Below, piece by piece: positions 29,236 to 40,151 of a stretch of 64,000 bases of DNA. Source of the DNA: JAICYJ01 sp963766445 (GTDB taxonomy: Bacteria > Actinomycetota > Thermoleophilia > Gaiellales > JAICJC01); the NCBI GenBank assembly GCA_963766445.1, contig CAVXZW010000022.1, positions 26,071 through 90,070 on the forward strand. The letters are read 5' to 3'. Position 1 is the stretch's first letter, and each line of letters begins with the position of its first letter. The notes below the pieces were generated by a model. That model had not been told where the DNA came from and ran no database searches. It saw only the letters and a program-made list of their open reading frames with translations. Both the position numbers and the translations under genes were made by a program.

Positions 29236-30770
29236 CCATCAAACGAGCCCTGATTTCGGTGAGCGACAAGAACGGCCTGGCGGGGTTCGCCGCCGGCTTG
29301 CATGAGCTCGGCGTGGAGCTGATCTCCACCGCCGGCACCGAGAGCTTCCTGACCGACGCCGGGCTGCCCGTCACCTCGGTCGAGCAGCTGACCGGATCCG
29401 CGGAGATGCTGGGTGGCCGCGTCAAGACGCTGCACCCGCACATCCATGCCGCGATCCTGGCCCGGCGCAACCATGAGGAGGACATGGCATCGCTCGAGCG
29501 CGAGGGGATCGTGCCGATCGACCTGGTCGTCTGCAACCTGTACCCGTTCCGGCAGGTAGCCCGGCGCCGCGGGGTGACCGAGCCCGAGGTGATCGCGAAC
29601 ATCGACGTCGGCGGGCCGGCGATGGTGCGTGCCGCGGCCAAGAACTTCGATTCGGTGGCGGTGGTGACCGACCCGGAGCGCTACGGGTTCCTGCTGGACG
29701 AGCTGCGCACCGGCGACGGCGACCTGTCCGACGAGACCCGCCGCGAGCTTGCGGCCGAGGCCTTCGCGCACACGGCCGGGTACGACGCGGCCATCTCGGA
29801 GTGGTTCAGCGAGACCGAGCCGTTCGCCGACCGGATCGTGCTCGACCTGGCCAAGGCGGCCGACCTGCCCTACGGCGAGAACCCGCACCAGCGCGCCGCG
29901 TACTACGTCGAAGTGGGAGCCCGCCGCCATCTGCTGTCGATGATCGAGCAGCTGGGCGGGCCGCCGCTCACGTTCAACAACCTGCTTGACCTGCAGGCCG
30001 CGCGCTCGATCGCCGCGTCGTTCCAGCTGCCCGCCTGCGCCATCATCAAGCATGCGACGCCCTGCGGCGTGGCGGTCGGGGCCACGATCGAGGAGGCCTA
30101 CGAGCGGGCTCTGGACTCCGATACCGTGGCCGCGTTCGGCGGCGTGATCGCCGTCAACCGGCAGGTCTCGGCCGAGCTCGGGGAGCGGCTGGCCGAGCAG
30201 GTCGTGCACGTGCTGTTCGCGCCGTCGTACGAGCCCGAGGCGGTGGAAGCGCTGCGCCAGAAGCCGACGCTGCGGATCCTCGAGGACCGTGAGCGGCGCA
30301 AGGCCAGCCCGGGCGAGCGCGACCTGAGACGCGTGCTGGGCGGCGTGCTGATGCAGGACCGCGACACCGAAACCGAGGACAGGGAATCCATGCAGGTGGT
30401 GTCGGTGGCCGCGCCGAGCGAGCAGGAGTGGGGCGACCTGCAGTTCGCATGGCGGGTCTGCAAGTTCGTGCGCTCGAACGCGATCGTGATCGCGCGCGAC
30501 CTGGCCACGGTCGGCATCGGCGGCGGGGACGTCAGCCGGGTGGACGCGGTGCGGCTGGCGGTGGAGAAGGCGGGCGGGCGCAACCAGGGCGCGGTGCTGG
30601 CTTCGGACGCGTTCTTCCCGTTCGACGACGGGCCGCGCACGGCGGTGGCGGCGGGCGTACGCGCGATCATCCAGCCGGGTGGCTCCAAGCGCGACGACGA
30701 GGTGATCGCGGCTGCCGACGAGGCCGGCATCGCGATGGTCTTCACCGGGCGACGGCACTTTCTCCACTGA
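29232..30770 (+). CDS. purH: Bifunctional AICAR transformylase / IMP cyclohydrolase
   Basis: 512 residues. The N-terminal cyclohydrolase domain starts ALISVSDKNGLAGFAAGL and contains LGGRVKTLHPHIHAAILARR; the transformylase domain follows with the KHATPCGVAVG active-site segment and DAFFPFDDGPRTAV, ending FTGRRHFLH. It performs the last two steps to IMP and consumes 10-formyl-tetrahydrofolate. It closes the purine cluster. The 3' end overlaps the convergent DUF3052-like gene by 29 bases. Confidence 0.96.
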   Translation: MTIKRALISVSDKNGLAGFAAGLHELGVELISTAGTESFLTDAGLPVTSVEQLTGSAEMLGGRVKTLHPHIHAAILARRNHEEDMASLEREGIVPIDLVVCNLYPFRQVARRRGVTEPEVIANIDVGGPAMVRAAAKNFDSVAVVTDPERYGFLLDELRTGDGDLSDETRRELAAEAFAHTAGYDAAISEWFSETEPFADRIVLDLAKAADLPYGENPHQRAAYYVEVGARRHLLSMIEQLGGPPLTFNNLLDLQAARSIAASFQLPACAIIKHATPCGVAVGATIEEAYERALDSDTVAAFGGVIAVNRQVSAELGERLAEQVVHVLFAPSYEPEAVEALRQKPTLRILEDRERRKASPGERDLRRVLGGVLMQDRDTETEDRESMQVVSVAAPSEQEWGDLQFAWRVCKFVRSNAIVIARDLATVGIGGGDVSRVDAVRLAVEKAGGRNQGAVLASDAFFPFDDGPRTAVAAGVRAIIQPGGSKRDDEVIAAADEAGIAMVFTGRRHFLH

Positions 30771-31408
30771 AGGATGAACGCTGCCAAGTCGAGACACTAC
30801 CTTGAGTCGAGCGCTTCCGCCACCGCTTCTCCACCGGGATCACGAACTTCATGCCGGTGTGCGTGGCCGAGATGCGCGCGATCTTGATGTCGTGCATGCC
30901 GGCGCCGCGGCCGGCCGCGATCACCATCGCCTCGGTCAGGTCGTCGCGGCCCTTGGGCCGGATCACCCAGATCGCGCCGTCGCGGGCGATCTGGTCGCGG
31001 AGCGAGGCGATCTGCTCGAGCGCGGCAGGCGTCTCGGCCGCCAGGAACACGACGTCCGCCTCGCGGTCGGCGACCAGGTGCCCGGCTCCCACCAGCCCGG
31101 CATCCGCGGCGCCCACCAGCCGCACCCGCTGCCCGGCTTTCACGCCCAGCTTGTCGGCCAGCGTCTTGGGGTTCGCGATGTCGGCCGCCCACTTCGCAGC
31201 CTCCCGCTCGCCCAGCCGAAGCGTCAGCGCCCCGCCGTCGTAGACCACCTCGAGCGCGTCACCGGCCGACCGTGGCCGACCGGATCCCCGCTCGCGGCAC
31301 GGTCAGCCGGAACGGTGAGCGCACGATCAGCTCGTCGGTCTCGAGCAGCGCCTTGGCCTCGGCCTGCTGGCCGTCGTGGCTCACCGCGCAGCGGGCCTCG
31401 CGTCCCAT
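30742..31408 (-). CDS. DUF3052-like protein, one frameshift
   Basis: About 222 codons from ATG 31408. The frame breaks near 31268 after RAGIRSATVG and continues with DALEVVYDGGALTLRLG. The C-terminal half, LADKLGVKAGQRVRLVG, DGAIWVIRPKGRDD and GMKFVIPVEKR, resembles the DUF3052 family common in actinobacteria; the N-terminal half is of unknown fold. The function of the family is not known. The extreme C-terminus overlaps purH and may be an artefact of a lost stop. It is 9 bases upstream of nothing on its strand; the ABC exporter genes lie behind it in the same direction. Confidence 0.6.
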
Positions 31409-31417
31409 CCGCGGATG

Positions 31418-32259
31418 CTAGCCAGATCGCTTGAGACGGCCATGTTGCTTCGCGTAGCGCTCGCCGCGCCGGAACACCGCCAGGCCCAGCGGCACGGCGA
31501 TGCCGCCGATCACGAGCAGCGGCCAGATGTCGGGCCACATCTGCGACACGCTGTCGCCGTCCAGGATCGCGTTGCGGCAGCCCTCGAGCGTGTAGGTCGC
31601 CGGCGAGATCACCGACAGCCACTGCATCCAGTCGGGCAGCACGGTGACCGGGTAGTAGACCCCCGACACCACCAGCAGCAGCCCCTGGGCGATGAAGCCC
31701 AGCTGCGTGCCCTTCTCGGGCGAGATCAGCGGCAGCACCGCCGTCATCATGCCGATGCCGATGAACGACACCGAGCTGATCAGCAGCACCAGGGCGGCGG
31801 CTGGCGAAGTCGGCGTTGCCGAAGCTGATGCTCAGGAACGCCGCCACGACCGCGAACAGCAGCGCGGTTCGCAGCACGCCGTAGATGACGGCGAAGGCGC
31901 CCATCCCCAGCAGGTGCGACGCGCGTGAGATCGGCGCCATGAACGTGTACTCGATGGTTCCCTCCCATCGCTCCCAGGCCACCGTCTCGGTCACGACCTC
32001 GAAGATCAGGCCCAGGTACGACCAGATCACGGCGCCGATCAGGAGCACGATGGTCGTGCGGTTCACGTCCAGGTGGCCACCGCCGGCCTCGATGCCCTGT
32101 CGCGATGAACACGATCGTGAGCGTGTTTGCGACCGTGTACAGGAACCAGGCCAGCTCCCACCAGGCGAATCGCTTGATCAGGTACATGTTGCGCTCGACG
32201 ATGCCGGCGAAGCCGATCAGCTCACGTCGCAGCGCGCCTCCCTGTTCCGGGCGGATCAT
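31418..32259 (-). CDS. ABC-2 type transporter permease, two frameshifts
   Basis: About 280 codons from ATG 32259, which overlaps the stop of the ATPase gene (ATGA). Six membrane spans can be made out in the three frame pieces: FLYTVANTLTIVFIA, TTIVLLIGAVIWSYLGLIF, GAFAVIYGVLRTALLF, LLISSVSFIGIGMMTAVLPL, GLLLVVSGVYYPVTVLPDW and the C-terminal IWPLLVIGGIAVPLGLAVF. Frame breaks lie near 32103 and 31803. The SGVYYPVTVLPDWMQWLS segment is typical of ABC-2 exporters of the DrrB/NodJ type. Substrate unknown: drug, lipid or glycan are all possible. Confidence 0.82.
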
Positions 32260-33077
32260 GCCGGTACCCCCCTTCGGCTCTCCTCGTCCTCGTCCTCGAA
32301 CGAGCGGCCGGTTGCATTCAGGAACGCCTGCTCGAGCGTGTCGGCGTGGTAGCGCTGCCGGATCTCTTCGGCGCTCTCCAGGCACAGCAGCTCGCCCCGG
32401 TGCAGGATGCCGATCCGGTCGGCCAGCGCCTCGGCCTCGGCCATGTCGTGCGTGCACAGAAGGATGGTGGAGTCATGGTGCTCGCGCATCTGGCGGATGA
32501 AGTCCTGCACCTCGAGCTTGCTGCGCGGGTCGAGGCCGGTGGTGGGCTCGTCCAGGAGCAGCAGCACGGGCGCGGTCAGGAGCGCCCGCGCCAGGGCGAT
32601 CTTCTGCTGCATCCCGCGCGACAGGTCCTCCATCGGCTCGTGCCCGCGCTCCGGCGGGAACCCGACCAGCGCCAGGATCTCGGGGATGCGGGCGCGCGTC
32701 TCGCGCGGCCCCATGCCGTAGAAGCGGGCCGAGTAGCTGAGGTTCTCCATCGGCGACATGCGCTTGAAGAACGACGCCTCGACCGAGACGCGGTTGACCA
32801 GGCGCTGGACGCTGCGCGGCTTGTCGAACACGTCGATGCCGAACACGTGGGCGCTGCCGCCGTCGTTGATCAGAAGCGTCGACAGCAGCCGCACCAGCGT
32901 CGACTTGCCGGACCCGTTCTGGCCGAGGATGGCCAGGCACTCGCCCCGCTGCATCGTGAAGGTGAGCCCCTGAAGGGCGGCGACGCGACGCCTGCGGCCG
33001 CGCTTGCGCGAGCCGCCGTCACGGCGGATGAACTCCTTGCGCAGGTTGTGGACTTGGACAGCCGGAACGGCGGACAC
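32256..33077 (-). CDS. ABC transporter ATP-binding protein (ABC-2 exporter type)
   Basis: 273 residues with a full set of ATPase motifs: Walker A GQNGSGKST, signature LSRGMQQKIALARALL, Walker B LLLLDEPTTGLDP and the switch histidine in LLCTHDMAEAEALADR. The N-terminal insertion of basic residues (RRDGGSRKRGRRRR, ~18-31) before the first strand is uncommon. The gene is paired with the permease that follows. It is divergent from the amino acid permease, sharing a 255-base control region that includes a promoter-like site. Confidence 0.9.
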   Translation of the reverse strand: MSAVPAVQVHNLRKEFIRRDGGSRKRGRRRRVAALQGLTFTMQRGECLAILGQNGSGKSTLVRLLSTLLINDGGSAHVFGIDVFDKPRSVQRLVNRVSVEASFFKRMSPMENLSYSARFYGMGPRETRARIPEILALVGFPPERGHEPMEDLSRGMQQKIALARALLTAPVLLLLDEPTTGLDPRSKLEVQDFIRQMREHHDSTILLCTHDMAEAEALADRIGILHRGELLCLESAEEIRQRYHADTLEQAFLNATGRSFEDEDEESRRGVPA

Positions 33078-33257
33078 GGTGGATACCTCATCGGTTACGC
33101 GGGTGGGCTCGTTGCGACGCCCCGAAGGGCGGACGAGCAGGACGCGTTTGGATTGGGCGGCGGCGCGGGCGCGCCGGATGTTCTCGGCGCGACCACCGAT
33201 CGTAGCACGGCCGCAGCCCCGTCTGCTGCCCGCGTTTCACGCAGTCGATCCGCGATA

Positions 33258-33303
33258 TTGACATCGGGTGGCACGAGGTGGAAGATGCGCCGTCATCTTC
33301 CAC
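33258..33303 (+). promoter_or_regulatory. Promoter-like -35 box with a perfect inverted repeat over the -10 region
   Basis: TTGACA at 33258-33263 is followed after 17 bases by GAAGAT, a weak -10 candidate. That candidate lies inside the left arm of a perfect 10-base inverted repeat, GTGGAAGATG at 33278-33287 and CATCTTCCAC at 33294-33303 with a 6-base spacer. A regulator bound there would cover the promoter of the amino acid permease, whose ATG at 33333 stands behind GAAAGGGG. The rest of the 255-base gap up to 33077 shows nothing clear. Confidence 0.5.
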
Positions 33304-33332
33304 TAAGGGCTTGATCTGAGAAAGGGGTACGC

Positions 33333-34942
33333 ATGGCTTCGGAGCAGCGCTCGGATGCCGAGCAGCTCGCGGAATTCGGCTACAAGCAGGAGCTCCACCG
33401 AACGCTCGGGAGCTTCTCGTCGTTCGCCGCGGGTTTCAGCTACATCTCGATCCTGACGGGCATGTTCCAGACGTCGTACCTCGGCTTCCTCTTCGCCGGG
33501 CCGGCGTTCATCTGGGCATGGCTGGTCGTCCTGTTCGGGCAGATGATGGTCGCGTTGCAGTTCTCCGAGCTGTCCGCGCACTACCCGCTTGCGGGCTCCG
33601 TCTACCAGTGGTCGAAGCAGGTGGCCGGGAAGTCGTGGTCATGGAACACGGGATGGATCTACCTGTGCGCGCAGATCGTGACCGTTCCGGCGGTGGCGCT
33701 GGCCTGGCAGGTGATCCTGCCCCAGATCTCGACCCGGTTCCAGGTGTTCAAGTGCACCCCCAGCGACACCTGCCCGGATCCGAGCTTCCCGTTGTTCAAC
33801 AATCCCGACTTCGCAAAGAACGCGATCCTGCTCGGAATCATCATGATCACGCTGACCACGATCATCAACGTGCTGGGCATCAGCGTGCTGTCCAGGATCA
33901 ACAACGTCGGCGTGGCGGCCGAGCTGGTCGGCGCAGCGGCCTGGTGATCCTGTTCCTGATCCACGCCAACCGCTCGCCCTCTGACGTGCTCACCACCACC
34001 GCGAACACCGCCAACGTCCCGGTCGACCACGCCTGGGGATACCTGGGTGCGCTGCTGGTCGGAGCGATCATGCCGCTGTACGTGATGTACGGCTTCGACT
34101 CGGCCGGTTCTCTGGCCGAGGAGACGGACGAACCGCGCAAGCGTGCCCCGCGGGCGATCCTGCAGGCGCTGGCAACGGCCGGCACCATGGGCTTCCTGCT
34201 GATCCTGTTCGGCACGATGGCGGTCAGCGACTCCCTGTACCCGGCCGGTCTCGGCGCCGGAGGTTTGGCGCTGATCACCAAGGACGTGCTGGGCTACTTC
34301 TGGGGCGACGTCTTCCTGTGGGACTGCGCGCTCGCCATCTTCGTCTGCTGCCTCGCCATCCACGCGATGTCGGTGCGGATCCTGTTCGCCATGGGCCGCG
34401 ATAACAACCTGCCGGCAGGCGACAAGCTGGCGTCGGTGTCGGGCACCCGCCGCGTGCCGGTGATTCCGGCGGTGCTGGTCGGCGCCATCGCAATCGCCAT
34501 CCTGGCCCTCAACATCGCCAACCCCTATGCCGTCACGATCGTGCTGGGCCTGGGCATCATCTACATGTACATGGCCTACCTGGGCGTCACGATCCCGCTG
34601 TTCCAGCGGCGACGCGAGGGCTGGCCGAGTACCCTCCCCACCGCCAACCAGGGCCTGTTCAAGCTGGGAGGCTGGGCGATGGTGACGAACGGCATCGCCA
34701 TCCTGTACGGCGCGGCGATGGTGATCAACCTGGCCTGGCCGCGCGACTACTTCTACGGCACCAAGTGGTACCAGCAGTACGGGCCGATCCTGGGAGTGGT
34801 GCTGGCGCTCGGCGCGGGTCTGATCCTGTACTACGGCTACCAGAAGGACAAGATGGAGGTCCTGCCCGAGCACCGGGCTGGCGGCTCCACGGCCGAGGCG
34901 CTGGCGGAGGTCACGCAGCCCCCGATCCACGGCGGGCCGTGA
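33333..34942 (+). CDS. Amino acid / amine permease (APC superfamily), one frameshift
   Basis: About 536 codons with 12 or more hydrophobic spans. The start LHRTLGSFSSFAAGFSYIS, the FSELSAHYPLAGSVYQWSK segment and AGSLAEETDEPRKRAPRAI are typical of the GabP/eukaryote-like APC permeases that import amino acids, GABA or polyamines. A base is missing near 33935, after which the sequence continues LVILFLIHANRSPSD. The substrate is not evident; a methylated amine would suit the neighbouring metabolism but nothing shows it. Expression is probably controlled by the inverted repeat just upstream. Confidence 0.82.
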
Positions 34943-35010
34943 GCTGATCCATGGCGTGGGCGGTCCGCGGCGGCGGGCCGCCCACGCGGTCTCGAGGAGC
35001 CTGTGTGACA

Positions 35011-35422
35011 ATGGACGCAGTGGCTATGGACCCCGAGCGCCTGCGGAAGCTGGTCCGCCGTGACCTGGTCGTGACCGCCACCGGCAGCCTGATCGCGATC
35101 TGGACGTACAGCCTGGTCGCGGCCGCGGCGTTCGGCTCCGCTCTCGGAGCTGACCGCGGGGCGGGTGGAGGTAGCGGTGGCCGTGCTCGTATCGGCGTTC
35201 TGCGTGTGGTGGTGGGCATCGGGGCCGCCCGGGATGATGCGGGACCGGCTGATGGTGCTGATCCCGGTGTTCCTGATCGCAGGGCCCGGCCTGATCGGCG
35301 TCCACAACCTGGGCGGCGGCATCGTCGTCGGGATCCTGTCGGGCGCGATCGGGTTTGCGGCGGCCGGCGTGCTGGGCCTGCTCTGGGGCGGCCGCAACCG
35401 CGGGCGCGTCTCCCGCGGGTAG
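35011..35422 (+). CDS. Small membrane protein of unknown function, one frameshift
   Basis: About 137 codons. From ATG 35011 (or the in-frame ATG at 35026, MDPERLRKLVRRDLVV) there is a basic N-terminus and a first span LVVTATGSLIAIWTYSLVA. The frame breaks near 35142. The next frame carries three more hydrophobic stretches: VAVLVSAFCVWWWA, LMVLIPVFLIAGPGLIGV and GILSGAIGFAAAGVLGLLW. No family is recognised. It sits alone between the permease and the ettA gene. Confidence 0.5.
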
Positions 35423-35468
35423 CCGTTTCGCCGTCGCGCCGAGCTCTGCCAGCGCCTATCCTGCCGCC

Positions 35469-37152
<1,684 letters not shown>

Positions 37153-37195
37153 GCCCCGCCGGTTCGGTCCCGGCCGCTCTGCTATCACTCGGGCG

Positions 37196-38533
37196 GTGAG
37201 CGACCACGCCAGGATGCCGCGCGACCGGGAGATCCTCGCGATCGCCGTTCCGGCGCTGGGCGCCCTGATCGCCGAGCCGCTGTACGTGCTGGGCGACACC
37301 GCCATCGTCGGCCATCTCGGCACCCTTCCGCTGGCCGGGCTGGTCGTCGCCGGCCTGCTGCTCTCCGAGGTGTTCGGCTTCACCACGTTCCTCGAGTACG
37401 GCACCACGTCCCGCGCCGCCCGCCTCTACGGCGCCGACCTGCACCGCGACGCGCTCGATGCCGGCGTGCAGGCCACCTGGTTGGCGATCGCACTGGGCCT
37501 GCTCCTGATCGTCCTGATCGAGCTGCTGGCCGCGCCCGCGGTGCACTTGGTCGCCGGCGGCGCCACGCCCGCCGCCGCGCAGGGCCTGACCTGGATCCGC
37601 ATCGCGGCGCTGGGCGCGCCGTTCGTCCTGATCACGGCCGCCGGCCAGGGCTGGCTGCGCGGGTTCCAGGACACGAAGACGCCGCTCTACGTGCTCGTGG
37701 TAGCCAACGTCTTCTCGATCGCGCTCTCCTTCACGCTGATCCGCGGGTTCGGGTTCGGAATCGAGGGATCCGCCATCGCCAACGTCGTCGCCCAGACCGG
37801 CTCCGGCCTCGTCTTCCTCGTGCTGCTCGTGCGCCGCGGCGCGGACGTGCGACCGGCCTGGTCGCGGATCGTCGCCCAGCTGGGAGCCGCCCGCGACCTG
37901 TCGGTGCGCACGCTCGCGTTCTTTCTTGCGTTCACCGTCGCAGCGGGCGCAGCCGCCCGCATGGGCGACGCCCAGCTGGCGGCGCAGCAGATCGGCACGC
38001 AGCTGTGGGGCTTCTGCGCGCTCTTCCTCGACTCGACCGCTATCGCCGCCCAGGCGCTGATCGGCCGCCTGCTGGGCGCGGACGCGCTCGGTGTCGCGTC
38101 CGCGCTGGCGCGCAGGCTGCTGGTCGCCGGCCTGGTGCTGGGACTCGGCTTCGCAGTGGTGTTGGCAGCCGGGCATACGGTGATTCCGGCCATATTCACA
38201 AACGACAACGCCGTCCGCGAGCAGACCGCGAAGCTGTGGCCGGTGCTGGTGCTGATGATGCCCGTCAACGGTGTGCTGTTCGCTCTCGACGGCGTGCTGC
38301 TGGGTGCCGGAGACCTGAGGTTCATGCGCAACGTGACCGTGCTGGCGGCACTCGCCGCCTACCTCCCGGTCTCGGTGGCGACGATCCATTACGGCTGGGG
38401 GCTGACCGCCCTCTGGCTGGGGCTGGCCGCCTTTATCGGCGTGCGCTTCGGCGTGGGCATGGCGCGCTGGGCCAGCCGGCGCTGGCTGGTGGGCGGCACG
38501 GCGATGGTGGACGAGGCGATCGAGGCGATGTAG
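37196..38533 (+). CDS. MATE family efflux transporter (DinF-like)
   Basis: 445 residues with 12 hydrophobic spans in two similar halves. The first half has ALIAEPLYVLGDTAIVGHLG and GFTTFLEYGTTSRAARLYG, typical of DinF-type MATE exporters that use Na+ or H+ to expel drugs. The GTG at 37196 is chosen. It is intact. The 3' end overlaps the raw frame of the convergent oxidoreductase by 101 bases, which is most likely due to a frame error in the latter. Confidence 0.9.
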   Translation: MSDHARMPRDREILAIAVPALGALIAEPLYVLGDTAIVGHLGTLPLAGLVVAGLLLSEVFGFTTFLEYGTTSRAARLYGADLHRDALDAGVQATWLAIALGLLLIVLIELLAAPAVHLVAGGATPAAAQGLTWIRIAALGAPFVLITAAGQGWLRGFQDTKTPLYVLVVANVFSIALSFTLIRGFGFGIEGSAIANVVAQTGSGLVFLVLLVRRGADVRPAWSRIVAQLGAARDLSVRTLAFFLAFTVAAGAAARMGDAQLAAQQIGTQLWGFCALFLDSTAIAAQALIGRLLGADALGVASALARRLLVAGLVLGLGFAVVLAAGHTVIPAIFTNDNAVREQTAKLWPVLVLMMPVNGVLFALDGVLLGAGDLRFMRNVTVLAALAAYLPVSVATIHYGWGLTALWLGLAAFIGVRFGVGMARWASRRWLVGGTAMVDEAIEAM

Positions 38534-40055
38534 CTCTGAAGCTAGCCGTCCGCTCGCGCACGAGATCCGCGGCGCGCTCGCCGATCATGAACGTGGCCAC
38601 CATCGGGTTGACCGTCGGCATGGTCGGGAAGATCGACCCGTCGGCGATGCTCAGCCCCTCGACGCCGCGCACCCGCAGCTGTGGATCGACCACGGCCAGG
38701 TCGTCGGACGCTGCGCCCATCCTGCAGGTGCCGCTCGGGTGGTAGACCGTGTGGTGCACGGCCCGTCCGTAGGTTGACAGGTCGGCGTCGCTCGTGATCT
38801 TGGGCCCCGGCGCCACCTCGCGCTTGACCCAGCTCCTGAACGGCTCGGTCGCCGCCACCTCGCGCGCGATCTTGAGCCCGTCCACGATCGTCTGCTCGTC
38901 GTAGCCGTCGGCGTCGGTGAAGTACTGGAAGTCCAGCGCAGGCTTCACCTCGGGGTGCTTCGACAGCAGCCACATGCGTCCCACCGACCGCGACCGCGGG
39001 ATGTTCGGCGTCATGCAGATCACGTCGTCGGGCACCGGGTAGCCCAGCCGCTCCGTGTTGAAGGTGAACGGCAGCTGGTAGGTGTGGTACATCAGGTCGG
39101 GGCGGTCGTCGTTGCCGAGCCGGTTGACGAACAGCGCGCAATCCGCGTCCATCACGCCCTGCGGCGGCAGCGGCCTGGACAGCTCCCAGATGATGATCGA
39201 CTCGGGGTGGTCGATCAGGTTCTCACCGACGCCGGGCAGGTCGTGCTGCACCTCGATGTCGAGTGCGCGCAGGTCGTCCGCCGGGCCGATGCCCGACAGC
39301 AACAGCAGGCGCGGGGTGTCGATCGAGCCGCCACAAACCACTATTTCCCTAGTGGCAACGGCATCTCCAGAATCGGTGGAGACGGAGACGGCGCGGCCGC
39401 CGCTCAGGTTGACCCGCCGTACCCAGGTGTCGGTGTGGACCGTCAGGTTCGGCCGCTTACCCATGATCGGGTGGAGGTAGGCGACGCTTGATGACGACCG
39501 CACGCCGGTGTCGGGGTCGTAGCCGACGTCCAGGAAGCCGACGCCGTTTCGGAACGGGCCGGCGTTCCAGTCGGGGTTCGCCTGCACTCCGGCGGCCTCT
39601 GCGGCGGCCGGGATCCAGTCCTTCAGCACCGGGTTTCGGTCCTTCTCTGCCACGATCTGGTGCTTGGTGAGGAGCTTGTGGTAGTACGGATCCATCACCT
39701 CGGGCTCCCAGCCCTCGGCGCCGCGATCCACCCAGTCCTGCCAGTCGCCGGGAAAGGGCTTGAAGTAGATCTGCGTGTTGTGCGAGGAGCAGCCGCCCAG
39801 CACGGCTGCGCGCGAGTGCACGATGTGGGCGTTGCCACGCGGCTGCAGGGTGGTCGTGTAGGCGAGGTCGATCGGCCCCTCCAGCAGCGACAGCCAGCGG
39901 CGCAGCTGCAGCACGTCGTCGAAACCGACGTCGCTGGGCCCCGCCTCGAACAGGCAGACGCTTACGTCCGGATCCTCGGACAGGCGCGCTGCCACGATCG
40001 CCCCGGCGGTTCCGCCGCCGACGATCACGTAGTCGAATGTCGCATTTTCGGTCAT
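38433..40055 (-). CDS. GMC family FAD-dependent oxidoreductase (choline dehydrogenase-like)
   Basis: 540 residues. DYVIVGGGTAGAIVAARLSE is the FAD-binding opening, RAAVLGGCSSHNTQIYFKP the first GMC signature, and GGSIDTPRLLLLSGIGP the second. The active-site His is in VYHPSGTCRMG and the closing NPMVATFMIGERAADLV holds the second catalytic residue. GMC enzymes oxidise alcohols such as choline; the true substrate here is open. After VRERTA the last 30 residues are arginine/proline-rich and overlap the MATE gene; a one-base error near 38560 would instead end the protein at 38542, a more natural place. Confidence 0.9.
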   Translation of the reverse strand: MTENATFDYVIVGGGTAGAIVAARLSEDPDVSVCLFEAGPSDVGFDDVLQLRRWLSLLEGPIDLAYTTTLQPRGNAHIVHSRAAVLGGCSSHNTQIYFKPFPGDWQDWVDRGAEGWEPEVMDPYYHKLLTKHQIVAEKDRNPVLKDWIPAAAEAAGVQANPDWNAGPFRNGVGFLDVGYDPDTGVRSSSSVAYLHPIMGKRPNLTVHTDTWVRRVNLSGGRAVSVSTDSGDAVATREIVVCGGSIDTPRLLLLSGIGPADDLRALDIEVQHDLPGVGENLIDHPESIIIWELSRPLPPQGVMDADCALFVNRLGNDDRPDLMYHTYQLPFTFNTERLGYPVPDDVICMTPNIPRSRSVGRMWLLSKHPEVKPALDFQYFTDADGYDEQTIVDGLKIAREVAATEPFRSWVKREVAPGPKITSDADLSTYGRAVHHTVYHPSGTCRMGAASDDLAVVDPQLRVRGVEGLSIADGSIFPTMPTVNPMVATFMIGERAADLVRERTASFRATSPRSPRPPSPCRPPASAGWPSAPCPRRSARR

Positions 40056-40151
40056 TGCTGGCGATCATACAGGTCGTGGATCACCCTTTTGGGGTAGGTC
40101 TGCGACCGGCGGCTGTGTCACTCTACAAACCGTACGAAGGGGTCTTAACAG

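Noticed and set aside
38433..38541. Genuine 101-base overlap of the MATE and GMC genes
   Set aside because: The GMC extension after VRERTA is Arg/Pro/Ser-rich non-family sequence; a one-base change gives a stop at 38542 without overlap.
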